Shown: in pieces, positions 10,759 through 24,500 of the stretch
Position numbering within the stretch: position 1 is the stretch's first letter
Layout of the letters: each line of letters opens with the position of its first letter
DNA from: Psoroptes ovis
Lineage: Eukaryota > Arthropoda > Arachnida > Sarcoptiformes > Psoroptidae
NCBI GenBank assembly: GCA_002943765.1
Contig: PQWQ01000004.1
Span: forward strand, 4,402,001-4,466,000
Direction of reading: 5' to 3'
Length of the DNA stretch: 64,000 bases
Program-made: the position numbers and the translations under genes
Notes under the pieces: generated by a model
What the model was told of the DNA's origin: nothing
Seen by the model: only the letters and a program-made list of their open reading frames with translations
Databases searched by the model: none

Positions 10759-13309
10759 TACGATGTTTAATTATAATCGTTTAATGATTTATTTACTTAA
10801 GATATTCAAATCGATTCGAATAAGATTTTCAATAGCACAAATAAACATTCACTCAAAGAGTGATCTAACTCCAGTTGACAGTGGATAGAGATTATATGAT
10901 TTTGGTATGATAATTATTTGAATGGTCCGTTGATTTGTTGTGTTGATATTTATGATGTCGGTATATATGATTGTATTTCGCATTGGCAATTTTGGCTCGG
11001 ATATTCCAATTCAATTTTTTTTATTTCGTCAACTTATTTTGAAGAGAATTATTTTTTTCGATCACAGGTGAGAAACTTGTTTCGGTAAATGCACTGCTTT
11101 TATTTTTTCAAATTTTTGAATATTTCTCTTAATTAATATTTGCATTTGCAAAAGTCATGCACTACGTGTTTTGATACACGGTTTATTTGTGTTAGTTAAT
11201 ATAAATATATGGAGATAATTATCGATTTTCAACAATAATCAACAATCGATGAGTTTTCATAATGCATTTTTAAAGCATGCATGCATCGATTTGAACATGA
11301 ATAGCATTGATAATAATAGCCATAGTAAATAACTAATTATAAATTTCCATTGTTTTTTCTTTGAATATTTTTTTATTTAAATTTCAATCTTAGTCATTGC
11401 ATATTTCATCATTTTTCCAATTTTTATCATATTTGAATGATTAAATCGATTTGTTTGATTGTTTGTGTTGGCATTTTTTCTTTCTTATTGTAATCACATT
11501 TAAACTTTAGTCAAAACTTGAATAGAATTGAAAAAATCCCCTGATTTTTCAATTTTTTTTTTTTTTTTTTTTTGATGAAAAATGCAATCATTTTGCCCAA
11601 ACACAAACACATCGATCACTGCATCAATTACATACATTTATAAATACAATATGATCATTTCTTTATGGAAATAAAGTGTTATTCATTGGATAATAATCAT
11701 GGAAATTTCATTATTACTAGCATTTTCTGATTTTTCCCGCAGTTGCAATTGTAAAAATTTTGAATATTTTCGAAGCAAAAAAAACTAAGAATTTTGAATG
11801 ATGATCATCAATGTCCAAATCATAATAATGATGCATACATCAAAAAAAAAAAAAAAAATGCAACAGGTTGTTGTACTATTTATTTGAATTTAAGGAAACT
11901 TGTATTATAATCGTCTTTTTTCGATATTTTCAAATATAATGAGATTGTTATTTTTGTTGAACACAATGCATAATTCACACAATCACATTTGTTGAGAGAT
12001 TATAATCATTATAATGATGATGATGATGATCATCATCATCCTAAATATTTATGACTGGCCATTTCGGTTGAAAATTGACAAAGAAAAATAATAATTACAA
12101 TGATGAGCCGTCATTTTATTTATCTGGAAGAACCACTCTTTATTGTTGTAATACTTTATTTTTTAAATCTATCCACATTTGCATTGTCAAATTTCGTTTG
12201 TGTATGCATTGTTTGATGTAAGAACCGGAAAAATTGCCATTTAAAATCTTTAAAAAAAAATTGCATTCGCCACTTTCAATTCAAATCTATGCAGTTTTTT
12301 TCTTTGCTGATAATTACACATAATTCACAATCATTTTACTTCTCTCAAATACAAACATTTATGGAAGTGATTCACAATACAATTCTGGCTGATTGATCGC
12401 ACATATTCATTGTTATAGTTCATATGTTAGCATTTGAATTTGATTCCAACATAATAATTTAAGAATCACCAATGTAATTGAATGTCATGTATCTTTCTGG
12501 AACAAAATAGAAAAATCAGAGTAGATTTTTATCAAACAATAAACTTTAAAACAAGTGCCATTCACTATGAAAATCATTCATTCAATTATTTACATGACCT
12601 GCTTTCTGATTTTTTCGGCACTTTTTTGTTTCAATGTGGGAAAATCATCGACTTTTATCACTTTTTTTTTATTGATTTTTAGATGATTTTAATAATTCAA
12701 AATTCAAAACGATTGATCAATTGAATTATTCGGATTCAATTCAAATCCTTTTCAAATCATTTTTGAAAATATTACAAATTCAAATTATGACAAGTCACAG
12801 ATATTTACAGCATACACACACCAATATTTTGCCATCTCTCACTCTCTTGTTACTGATGAATTATGTTTTAATTGTTGTGACACATTTATTTTAATGCATA
12901 TAAAATTGCTTTCATAAGTGATTTAATTGCATGTATTTTACCTATTTGAATGGAAACTAAAGCTTAGCTTCTTTTTCTTTGAAAATATTTCACATTTTTG
13001 CAAATTTAAATCACTTTCCACACCAATAGACGGCATACTATGCAGGAAAAAATTTTGTCTCTTTGATGCAATTGGCGCTTGCATCAGCTGTTTTAATTTT
13101 GATTTGAATTAAATTTGCGGCGAAACCAAAGTTTTTAGAAACCAAACGAAATGAAAAAAGATATGAAATTAATTGAAATTTTATTCTTACAACAAATGCG
13201 TTTGAATATATTAATGCCTTTAATCGTAAGTTTCGATATTTTGAATATTTTCATAATTATAATCATTATTTCAAATAAAAATGCATAGCATCTAATATTA
13301 AAAAATCGA
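10759..13309. other. Divergent intergenic region ACOX3 / EEF2KMT, no gene seen
   Basis: 2.55 kb of AT-rich DNA between two divergent genes. It holds a 21-base poly-T run (about 11553-11573), a poly-A run near 11843-11858, and a perfect 22-bp palindrome of GAT/ATC triplets at 12019-12040. Short open frames at 12482-12682 and 12927-13112 look like chance. I see no convincing exon or RNA gene. Confidence 0.5.
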
Positions 13310-14449
13310 ATGCAAGAAATAATAATGAATGATGATAATGACAAAGCTGATAATAGAATTAAATTATTTAATCAAATACAAAACGAAATCCTTACGGTGA
13401 CATCGAATAATGAACGTTTGAAAAAATTTCCAATTTCAATGAATTATCGCCAATTGTATTTAAAAAAATTGATAAATTTATTTGAACAAGTATTTGATAG
13501 TGATTGCATATTGGAAGATATATACACAATCTATGCGGATCTTATAAATGTCAAGTATCAAGTGCTCGATATAAATATATTGAATGATAATGATTTATTA
13601 ATTGATTTATCTAAATTATTCGAACAAGATAATAATACTGGAATTTTAACTTATGTATTCGATACATTTCAATTATCAATAATCGAAACGAACAGTATTG
13701 TTAAATTTGCAACCACTGGTTTGCGCACATGGCCAGCTGCCTTACATTTATTAGATTATTTTTTAAATTTGAATTGTCATAATTTTGATGATAACATTGA
13801 ATGGAATCGTTCACCAAAACAGTGGACCAATATCATTGAATTGGGCTCTGGTTCTGGTTTATTAGGCATAGGAATCATTAAATCTGGTTATTTCAATAAT
13901 AAACAAAATGCTCATTACATATTTACTGACCATAATGAAAATGTACTAAAAAATATTGAATTGAATTTATATTTGAATAATATTGAAATGAATAATAATA
14001 ATGAAAATAATGTAAAAATATGCATACAAAAATATGATTGGAATGATTACGATGAATTTGATTTCGAACCATCATCTATTTGTGATTTAATAGTCGCCTC
14101 TGACATAATATATGATCCATCATTGATTGATATATTCATACAAACATTAATTAAAATGTTTACTATTTATCGAAATGCTGATTCATCAAAACGTCCACCT
14201 GATTGTATAATATGTTTATCTAAACGTAATGCCAAATTATATGAACTATTCCAACAAAAATTATCCGACTCTAATCTATTATTTAAGCAATTGGATATAT
14301 TATTATATCCTAAATGGTTTAATCAAATCAACAATTTTATTGATGATTATTTTCATGATAATGTTGTTATTGATGAAAATTTTAATCAATTATTTCGATT
14401 ACATGATGATTTTGTTGAAACGATTTTATTGCAAATTTCAATCAAATAA
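13310..14449 (+). CDS. EEF2KMT: eEF2 lysine methyltransferase (FAM86-type, METTL21 clade)
   Basis: EEF2KMT (FAM86) is a cytosolic SAM-dependent enzyme that trimethylates a lysine of translation elongation factor 2. This single-exon frame of 379 residues has the FAM86 arrangement. An N-terminal helical domain (about residues 1-110) is followed by TTGLRTWPAALHLLDY, equivalent to the family's GTTGLVTWDAAL block. Motif I, IIELGSGSGLLGIG, lies near residue 175. An acidic FTDHNENVLKNIELN strand is next. DW-containing KYDWND and the post-motif II signature LIVASDIIYDPSLI (near residue 260) follow. The ATG at 13310 is the first in frame; a second at 13325 would remove five residues. The length is slightly above human (330) through Asn-rich insertions. 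A METTL22 or METTL21 relative is possible, but the N-terminal domain favours EEF2KMT. Confidence 0.85.
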   Translation: MQEIIMNDDNDKADNRIKLFNQIQNEILTVTSNNERLKKFPISMNYRQLYLKKLINLFEQVFDSDCILEDIYTIYADLINVKYQVLDINILNDNDLLIDLSKLFEQDNNTGILTYVFDTFQLSIIETNSIVKFATTGLRTWPAALHLLDYFLNLNCHNFDDNIEWNRSPKQWTNIIELGSGSGLLGIGIIKSGYFNNKQNAHYIFTDHNENVLKNIELNLYLNNIEMNNNNENNVKICIQKYDWNDYDEFDFEPSSICDLIVASDIIYDPSLIDIFIQTLIKMFTIYRNADSSKRPPDCIICLSKRNAKLYELFQQKLSDSNLLFKQLDILLYPKWFNQINNFIDDYFHDNVVIDENFNQLFRLHDDFVETILLQISIK

Positions 14450-14643
14450 TAGATTTCATCATATAAACAATTAATCTCATTGAATTGTCCTAAAATTTGA
14501 CCAACATTTAGAGCAATGCACAATGACTTTTCATTTCTTTTAATTTGTTCTTCATTTTGAATGAATTCAATTCCAATTTCATCTCACATTCAATCATTTC
14601 AGCGCAGACAATCGAAGACAATTCAACAATTTTAATTCGGTTC

Positions 14644-14649
14644 AATAAA
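14644..14649 (+). terminator. Poly(A) signal AATAAA after EEF2KMT
   Basis: The hexamer lies 195 bases after the EEF2KMT stop and only 35 bases before the start codon of the next gene on the same strand. If used, cleavage would fall almost at the next start, so the following transcript must begin in this crowded interval. Chance occurrence is possible. Confidence 0.3.
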
Positions 14650-14683
14650 TAAAATTGTTAAACAAATTCTTCTTTTTGAATCA

Positions 14684-15752
14684 ATGATTATTTATATGAA
14701 TAGAAAAATGCACATCTTTTTATTGATCACACTGATCATCATTATTCATGATAATAATTGTTGTGATGCAAATAATAATATAAATCGTCATGATGATATT
14801 GATGATGGTTTATTGGTATCGACATCAATTTTGAACAAGCCTTTATCATCTTTGATGTCATCATCACAATCATTATTCAATACTGATGACGATTCATATT
14901 TGGCAAATTTATTCAAGAAACATAAACATTCTATCATGAATCGTAATCATGCATTGATATCTATTTCGCATCCACGTTATTCGTTTTATTTACAACAGCC
15001 ATCATTGCCTATAAATTCATATGTACACCAGCAGCAACAACAATTACAAAACGAGTTGTTACTTAATTCATTGATCAATAATCAACAATCATTCATGCCT
15101 GATTATATTAATTTAATGCCTTATTCGACCACAACTTTACCATTTCAATGGCAATCGTCGATTAGAAATTTGATACAGCAACAAAAACACCATGATTCAA
15201 TTCAAGATTTGATTCATAAAAATGTAGACAATAATTATAACGATGATTTTATTCAAAATGATGACTCTAATTTCAATCGACAAAATCATCAAAATAAATA
15301 CCATAAGCATCATTTAAACATGAATAAGCAGTCATATCATCATTTGAATGATCCAAGTAATATTAATCAAAATAAACATAAAATACAGATTGGTCAGAAA
15401 TTTTCACAATCCATTTACGCAAATAGTGAGTATATTTGATGATAATTTTTAAATTATTCTAACATTATTTGCCATAGATAACAATTTACGATATGAGAAT
15501 GGCCCCAAGTCAATCAATAATAATAAACATCGATCAACTATCAATAATAAAATTGCTGGAAAAAATTTATCCGAGAGTTTATCAAAGATTACAAATAATG
15601 CATATTATGGCATCAATGATGAACCTATCGATGGTGAGGATAATAATAATAATAATAATGGTAAAAAATCAATTAATCAAAGTAATGTATTCATTGGTCA
15701 ATTGAGCAACAAGGATTATGAAGGTGATTCCAAAGAAAAAGGTTTTTTCTAA
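14684..15752 (+). CDS. Secreted Asn/Gln-rich protein of unknown function, two exons
   Basis: I do not recognise this gene. Exons 14684-15425 and 15478-15752, split by a 52-bp phase-1 intron (GTGAGT to TTTGCCATAG), give 338 residues. The N-terminus is a clear signal peptide (MNRKMHIFLLITLIIIIHD, ending near the CCDA cluster). Downstream the chain is hydrophilic and rich in Asn, Gln, His and Ser, with a QQQQQ run and an N6 run in exon 2. It has no cysteine framework and no membrane segment. The C-terminus is KEKGFF. Dibasic sites are few and no repeated amidated peptide is visible, so a neuropeptide precursor is not supported. A secreted matrix, cuticle or regulatory protein is possible but unsupported. 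A choice of starts exists (ATG at 14684, 14696 or 14708). Confidence 0.6.
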
Positions 15753-16143
15753 AAAAACACACAGCCATATACAATTTAATTGGTGATAAATTTTCAAAAT
15801 TCTTTTATTTATTTTTCTTTGTAAATTAATTAATTTGAAATTCAATCTTATTAATCTTTATCAATCAATGAGCTTGTGTTTAATTCATCAGAGAAAAAAA
15901 ATGTAACAAGAAAATGGAATATTGATGTATTTTCATATATAAAATCAATTGTATACTTTTATAAATATTCAAATATATAAATTTGAATATTTGAAACAAA
16001 ATAAAAAAAAATCTAATAAGTTATATGCGTATTTCAAAATAAAATTTATGAATTTTGATTTGAGAAAATGATGGAAAACAAATTGTTGTTTTTGAAGACT
16101 AGATATGATTTTAGAAAAAAATGATCAATGCATAATGAATGAA
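15753..16143. other. Tail-to-tail 3' interval, secreted protein / KLF15
   Basis: 391 AT-rich bases between convergent genes, presumably holding both 3' UTRs. AATAAA occurs on the plus strand at 16000-16005. No coding sequence is seen. Confidence 0.45.
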
Positions 16144-18516
16144 TCATTGCTGCTGTTTGAGGGATTGTTGTTTCAATTCTAATTCTTTTTTAGCTTGAGC
16201 CAATTGATTTTCGATATGACGTTTTTGTTCTTGCATCACTTCTTGATTCAAATAGCTAAGCGATTTTGGACGGCGACCAACTTGTCCACGACGCGTATAA
16301 AATGCGAAATTAAACTTTGATTCAGGATAATCTTTACGATGCACTTTCAAATGTTTATTTAAATGATCTGAACGACTAAAACGTTTTTTACATATCGGAC
16401 ATTCATATGGTTTATCATTAGTGTGTGAACGACGATGTCTTGATAATTCATCCGAACGTGAAAATTTCCAATTACAATCTTTCCAATCACAAACAAACGG
16501 CTTCTCACCAGTATGTCTTCGTAAATGTGCTTTGAGATGTGAGGATTTTGAATATGTTTTTCCACAATTATCATAAGTACAAATGAATTGCTTTTCATTA
16601 TCATTATTATTACCATTTCTATTATTATTTGTGTTCCCATTTACTGATGATGCTTTGCATGTATCAATATTAATCGATGCTTTCGGCTTAGCATTACTAT
16701 TATTCATATTATTTTTCGATGGTCTTCCAATTTTTTTCACCATTAATTTGCTGTTATTCAAATTTGAATCATTAGTGAATGGCTCTACATTTTCATTGGT
16801 TTTTTTTTCATTATCGATTGATGCCGAATTGTATGAAAAATTATCGAATGTCTGCATATTATCACAATTATCATTGATTCGCTGTTGTGACTGTTGTTCC
16901 ATACAATTTTGATTTATTCTTTGGTTGGAAATTGAATGATAATTATGATTAAAATGATTATTATTATCATTATTATTAATTGTATCACTTAAGAATGGAT
17001 CGTCATAATTATTCAACTCATTATAATAATGATTAATATGATTGAGATTATTATTATTGAATTGATCATCAATTATCATGTCTATATTATGATTATCATT
17101 ATTCATCATTGATTTAGAATTCCAATCATATTGTGAGCTGTTATCATAATCGAATACATCATTATTATTTGATAATGTGAATGTTGATGTTGTATTTGTT
17201 AATAAATTAATTGATATGAATTCATTATCACTACCAATAGCTGATGTTGATGTTGATGATGTGGATGCTGAGGATATGCATGATAGTATCGATGGACTAG
17301 ATTCATATTGATGATCTGTGAATTGTAATAAATAAAACTATTTTTTTAGTCAACTAATTAATAAATCTAATTATTTACCAGAATATTCTGAACGAAAATT
17401 GTGATTATAATCATTGAATAAATTATTTGTCAATTGATTATTGTCATTATTATAAGGCATTTGTTCCACTGATTGAATTGATGAATCCAATTGTGTTTCC
17501 ATTTGAAATCGATTATTGAATAGATTATCATTTTCGCACCAATATTCATCAAAATCAATATTGAAATCTTGCCATAATGATGAGTTTGATGAAATTGAAG
17601 CTGATGTGGACAGTGTTGTAATACCATTATCATCAAACATTGCTGATGAGTCGGACAATAATAATGTGGTTGCGGACAGTGATTTTGTAAATGAATTATT
17701 ATTATTATTTGGACTATTATCATCGATTTGGTGGAATAATAATTTATTATTGACCATTATACCATTATTTGCTTCATTCAAGTTTTCTTTATTTTCGTTT
17801 CTTGTCAGAGTTTCCGTTTCATGATCTGAAGATGTATTTGCTGCTGATAATGATGATGATGCAACTGAAAGCTTTCGATCTGATTCTTGTTTGATTGTCG
17901 TCGCTGTTGCCATTGATGTATTGAGAGATGAATTTTGATTATTGGTCATTTGTGATTGTGATGGTTGATGATAAAATCGATTATCATTATTATTACCATC
18001 ACTCAGTGATGGCAACGTTTCATTCGATTTAATTTGAGATGATTGGTTCGTTGATGACAATGGTGATTCAAGTAGTGAATCATCAACATTTGAATTATTA
18101 TTGATTGTTGTTGTCGTTAATAAATGATCAATGAAATTGTTTTCCGATTGCGGAGTTGCCGATATATATGAAATATATGGATCAAAATCTAAATTATTAT
18201 TATTTTGTTCAAGCTGTTGTGGATAATAATAAAATTTTTGTTGCTGTTGTTCATCGATTATTTGCTGTTTATCGATCAATAAATTATCAAATAATAATGG
18301 CGATGTTTTTCTCATCGATTCTACATTAATATCATTATTATTGCTATAATTATCATTATTTGAATACAAAATTCGATCATCATCAAAATTTGATTCGATT
18401 CTTTGCTGTTGTTGTTGATAATTATTATTAATATTCAATAAATTATCATTTATAATTGTCGACGATGATATTGCAGTAAAAGTATTGATTTTGCATACAT
18501 TTTGCTGATTATTCAT
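16144..18516 (-). CDS. KLF15: Krueppel-like factor, KLF15 type, two exons
   Basis: A nuclear transcription factor with three C-terminal C2H2 fingers that bind GC/CACCC boxes; KLF15 regulates metabolic genes in vertebrates and insects. Exons 18516-17379 and 17315-16144, joined by a 63-bp phase-1 intron (GTAAAT to AATTCACAG), give 769 residues. The fingers occupy about residues 622-705. Finger 1 is [23 protein letters not shown]. Finger 2 has [12 protein letters not shown]. Finger 3 is CPICKKRF with [13 protein letters not shown]. The LRRH, SRHRRSH and KHLKVHR ends match KLF15 better than KLF2/4, KLF6/7, KLF10/11 or Sp factors. The long N-terminal part is Asn/Gln/Ser-rich with acidic patches, as expected for an unstructured activation region. 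The ATG at 18516 is the first in frame. The KLF15 paralog call is by eye. Confidence 0.87.
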
Positions 18517-21500
18517 AATTTTTTAATTGTTTTATCCTTGAAATTCTATTAAGAAATAGATGAATAAAAAGAAAAATTTTAATTATATCAAATTTCAAAT
18601 CACAAATTTTATAAAATTTAGAGTTAATACTTATATTTCTATCCTTATTTATATATGTATTGATAAAATTCTTTAATAATAATGAAAACCAAAATCACAA
18701 ATAATTTAATTGTTTTTTATCAATGAATTGTATCAGTGTATTCAATTTGATGTATTGTTTGTTTGCTATCAATTTATTACTTCATTGACATTTTTGTTTG
18801 ATTCCATTTGTCTGTCATCATTTAATCATAATGTCACAAAAAAATAGACAAAATTTCAATTGAATTCCGTATCGATTGTTTCATAATGAGTAAACAAATG
18901 GATCAATAAATTTATGAAAACGAAACAAAAAAAAGCAAACAATTCGAAATGAAATCAAATTAAAATCAATTTTGATCAGTCTTTGAGTTATTAATTAATT
19001 GAAAATTAAAAAAGCTACGTCATTCATAAGAACATAAAACAATCAAAAATCTTTGTACGTATCAATTGAAATCAGATTTGCATCAGATTTCTATTTGAAA
19101 ACACTTTTTCTATTTATGTGTTTTTTTTAAATTTTTAAATACAATCAAACATTATTTCCATCATTACAAATTCAATTTTTTTTCGAATCTGATCTTTGAA
19201 ATTGATACCAATTTGGTTTTGGAAATATTTAAAAAATCCGACCAACAATTGATCGTTTTTCAATATGATTTTATTAATTTGAATAGATTTATTTATTGTA
19301 TAAAATTATCAAATGATTTTCGATACAATAATAATAATTTTCAACACAATACCACATTGTGTATTGTGTTTCATTGTCATGTATTTATTGATATATGCAA
19401 ATAATACATGTAATAATGCAATGATAATGGAAAACAGAGCAAACAACAACAACAACAAAAGATACAGAAAATTTATAGAATCCGGTTGTCTTGATATCCG
19501 GCAAAATATTACTATTATTTCATTTCATGAATATTTTTTGAACATTTGATCATGAAAAAATGAAAATTCTTTGCGGCATAGCGTAAAATATTATTATTAT
19601 TATCAGATTCCTATTGAAAATGTATGAAAAATAAAATTTCATTTCTTTCTCATCATTATATTAATTCAAATGAGTTCATGGTTTTATCAAATTTTTTGAA
19701 TCGGTGAAAATGATTCAAAATTTCCATGAATTTTTTTTGTTCTTTTCTTTGATAAATCACATTGATATTGAAAATAATGGTCTTTTGTTATTGAATCCAT
19801 TTGGAATGTAGTATTATTTTCAATATCATCAAAAACCATTTTTTATAGATTGCATTGCAAATTATGTTAAATTTTCTATTGTTTTTTTGGTTGTTTGTTG
19901 AATGGATATTGTGTTTATTTATTTCAATGGGAAAAAAATTCATCAGAGATATTATCGATGGCAGACAATTTGCGATGAAAAAAATGAATAAATCATTACA
20001 TGAATAAAGTTTACATGTTTTACTCTGGATGAATCATCTATCAAATATATTCACGTGAAAAAATTCAAGTCAATTTTGTCTTGCATCAAAAAAAATTAAT
20101 TGTAATTGTGGCTTTTTAGAGCAATGTTTGTTCTAGCCATTATGAATGATAATCAACAAAGAAAAATTTGATGATCGTCAAGTATATTTTCATTTATTTA
20201 TTTATTTATTTTCAAACAAGTAAATGAACTAATCTTGAATTAAATAAAATCAATAAATACTAAATTACATTATCTTCATTATAAATGTATTGTCACTTGC
20301 TGTTTTAGTCTAAAGATATGTTATGTTAGTATTTTCAATTCAAATGGCATTTAGCCGAGAACTAAAAACTATTTTGATATGATCAAGTGTTGGCGTATGC
20401 GAATAAAAATCATGATAGAAATATGATTTTGGTAAAGCAATTGAATTTGATATCTTGAGAAAATAGGAGATCGATTCCGTGAAAATCTTTTTTGTTTGTT
20501 TTTAAATTCATTTGAAATTTTTTGAAAATCTATGACTGAAATGAGATTGCATTAAATTAAATATCTACGAAGCAGTGGATTAAAGTATATTTGAAAAAAT
20601 ATTTATTTTCTATGAAATAATCCAAATGTTATTTCATCATTACTTGGAAGTAATGTCATAATTTAAAAGGCAAAGTCAGCGAAAATGCTTTGATAATAAT
20701 AATAATAATGGTTATTGACTCATATTGCTTTCATGATTTAATCGATTTTAATTTCTAATTTTATCATGAAATTTCGATTTGAAAAATACAATGAAATAAA
20801 TAATTTGATTTTATTACATTTTTTATATTGATTCAAACTTACCTAAGACTTAAATATAGAATGGTTTTATATAAATGTTTGTTTATAAATTAATGTTTAT
20901 CTTCCTTGTGATATTATGTTATTGGCATTGGTTGTGTAATGATTCTTACTGAGAAAAATCGTTTGGTATTTTTTTTAAAGACACATTAAATATAAATTTT
21001 TCTATCAGAAATCAACAAAGAAATTAATTTTTCAGATAAAGTGATCATTAATTGATATAATTTCATTAAAATTAATAATATGAGATTTTGTTTCATATTT
21101 CAAATTTAAATTTTGATTTTATATCAAAAATATTTGTTTGATGGTGAATGTAAAGCAAATATATTGAAAATTGATTGTATTCGTAACTATTGATTGCCAT
21201 ACACCGAATAATAAAGAGAAAAATAATGATACCCATTGGTAAATGGTAAAATACTCACCATTCAATTGTCCATGTTGTTATCGCATTCGTACTCGAACAA
21301 TGAAATGATTCATTTATTTATTAATCACTTGTCAAAACTTTTCACACAATTGAACATAGTATTATCAATTAATGCACATATCACAAATCATTAAATTCAT
21401 TTGTTTCATGGAAATTTGCAGCGAAAATGATGAATGAATATCGTATCTGGTGGCACAACACTAAAAAATATCATCAGATTAATATATATTTGTATTAAAT

Positions 21501-24500
21501 ATAAAATTTATTTTTGATGAAATTCATTCGAAATTTCATTCATATGACCAAAAAATAATTTAAAGCTTTCATACATGGATGTGTTTGTTTTCACTTAGAT
21601 ACTTTCATTTTTACATTGGGATTAATTTCATTTGACATAACAAAGAATGTTTGAATAAATTTTTTAAAACGGATTTTCATTTGATTAAAATCACAAATTT
21701 TACATAAAATAAATTCTTTTCTTCTTATTATTGATTGATTTTCAATTCAAATATTATTGCTTGCTAACTTTGAATTTATTCAACAATAAAAAGAAATATT
21801 GATTCATTGAATATTTATTGAAACACAAAAACAGGATATGTTTAATAATAATTATAATCAATGAATGCTAAATAAAAATAATTTTCGAATGATTAATCGG
21901 GGTATATTTGCAAATATTGAAAATTTGAGAGAAAAATATGATATTTTTCATTAATTCATTGTGTTCACTTACTTTGATTATAGAAAAATATTCAAATATA
22001 TGAATATTTGACTGTACACAAACACATAAATTTATGAATAAATTGCATCCTTTGAATGAGAAATGTCATTTTTTTCAAATATATGTTTATTTGTTTTTGA
22101 AGCATCAATAATATAAATACGCACGGTTGTGCTTATGTAGTAACAAGCAAATTATTATTTCAATTATGATTTATTCAATTTTTTTCTGTTTTATGTTGTC
22201 GTAGAGTTGTATTAATAAAATAATGTTATCATCTTGAAAAGGTATTAAAATGTATGCTTACAATGATTAAACATTTTTATTATTTTTTTAAATTCAAAAA
22301 TGATGATAATGATGAATTTTCAATCAAACAAAACATTGGTTGGTTGAAACAATTAAATTTGAAAATTTTCCAAAGATTTCAGCACGACAAAGCACGCACA
22401 TATTTGTTCATTAGTTTAAATTTCGATCAATATTCGATTTAAATAAATATTTTTTGGCATTTTTTCCCAATTTCCATTATTGTGTTACGTAGTTGCACAT
22501 CACACAAACATAAATGTTGTAAAAAATAGCGACTTATTGTGGCGAATGATATTTTTATATTATCATTAATGATTATATCTGCATTGTTGATAAATAATAA
22601 AATTTCTTGAGACAATTTTCCATAATCATCATACAAAACAATGGCTAAAATAATAAGTGAGATAGATCTCATCATCATTGTTGATGATGATTAATGTATT
22701 TTTTTGTTTATGAAAATGAACCTGAATGTTATTGATTATCAATTGAAGCTATTGATAGTCTGAACATACTGAATTTCTCGATCATATTTGTTTGGAAAAA
22801 AGTGAAAATAAATTTTGATCGAATTTGATTTGTTTTCTTTTTTGTTGATCGGTGATGCTACCACTGACACTGACTGACAAATATAGCCTCACATTGATTT
22901 ATTTATCAATAAATATAAACATTTTGATAAAATATATGAATATTTTTTTTCAAAGCAATTGATCGCTTGAATTGAAACATTAAAATCAAAATTGATTGGT
23001 TAATTTATTCGAAAATAAAAACAAAAATGACACTTTACCTTTGAAATTTCATTAAAAAATAAATTTGTACTTTGTACTCGAGAAATGTGTTTCTATATTT
23101 TATATTAATTAATTGTTTTCCATATATGTTTATAAACCTCAGACCACCACCAAAAAAAATATCATTTAAAATAATTTTATTTTGATAATTGCTATTTGTG
23201 ATTGTGATTGTATGTAAGTAATAATAATCACTTGTCCAATGATAATTGAAATGATATTCTTTGGAAATTTTTCATTTAGTTTTCTATTGTTCAATATAAA
23301 AATATCATAACATCATTTCAAAGTTTAGTAAAATCATATAAATATCATTTTGTAATCAGTCAAAAACCATATATTGATATATCTTATCTATATCAAATGT
23401 ACACTTAAACTTATCATTGCTATCATTTTTCAAAAATGATAAAATTTCTTTTTAAGAAATATCATATATATAAGTGCGTTGTTGTTAATATATCTGTTTT
23501 TCTCTCGATAACAACAACTTATTACTGTGTGAATAATCATAGTTTGATCATTTATTACATAGAAAACTTATCATAATTATTTCATTTCATTTGAATGAAT
23601 TGGATATTTGCATTAAAGCAAATGAATGAATAAAAAAAGACATATTTGACTGAATAAAATAGATGTGAATGATCTATTGTAGTCAATATTATCATGTTCA
23701 TTCATAGATTTTCGAATGAATGTATCAGTTGTCATTGTCAATGCATTTTATATGACATTTTATTGAATCGAGGGAACGTTATCAAATTATTTTGGTCGTC
23801 GTCGCAGCCTCACTTGCTTGAATAATGCATATTATAAATATTTTTTGTAGGAATCATTGGTATTTAAATTCATGTTTTTAATTTAATTTTGATTGTAATT
23901 GATTTATTTGTTAGAAATTGAAAATTTGATTCATTCATCCATATTACATTGAAAGTATTGTATTTTTTTAAATCAAATTCATTCGACATAAAATAGCTTT
24001 TTTCACATACATTTTTCATTGTTCATTTGATTCTTGAATACGAAAATATATATGTGCATTCATATTAAATTCATTTCCATCAATGATTTATTATTGCTAT
24101 TGATCAATTTTGATTAATCGATTGAACATGAACACGCATAAATCGATCGATCGATTTTTTCTGGATCGGAAATCAATTTTTTCCTCATTTTACTGGTTGT
24201 GGATTTGAAACACATTTTGAATATTTTTCTTCAATCAATTATTATAATAAAATGATTAATGATTAACAATCAATGGGTGAATAAAAGGTGAAAATAATGA
24301 TATTTTCAATTTGTCAATTTGTTTTTATTTGATGATACAAAAAAGTTGATTGCTCTGGTGTTGTTTTAATTAATATTGGAACATTCAACTCTCAACTATT
24401 CACTTATACAAGTTTTTCGCTTAATCATTTTGTCATATGATTGAATCGATTGTGATGATGTATAAATGATTGAATACTTTCAATAAAATTCAATCATTTC

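Noticed and set aside
10415..10888. 157-codon plus-strand frame
   Set aside because: It is antisense to exon 1 of ACOX3, whose conserved protein is on the other strand; the frame is a shadow of that gene's codon use.
16583..16912. 109-codon plus-strand frame
   Set aside because: Antisense to the Asn/Ser-rich part of KLF15 exon 2; its Leu/Phe-rich translation is the complement of Asn and Lys codons.
22254..22442. 62-codon plus-strand frame
   Set aside because: Low-complexity, no family match, ends against an opposing frame; likely chance in AT-rich DNA.
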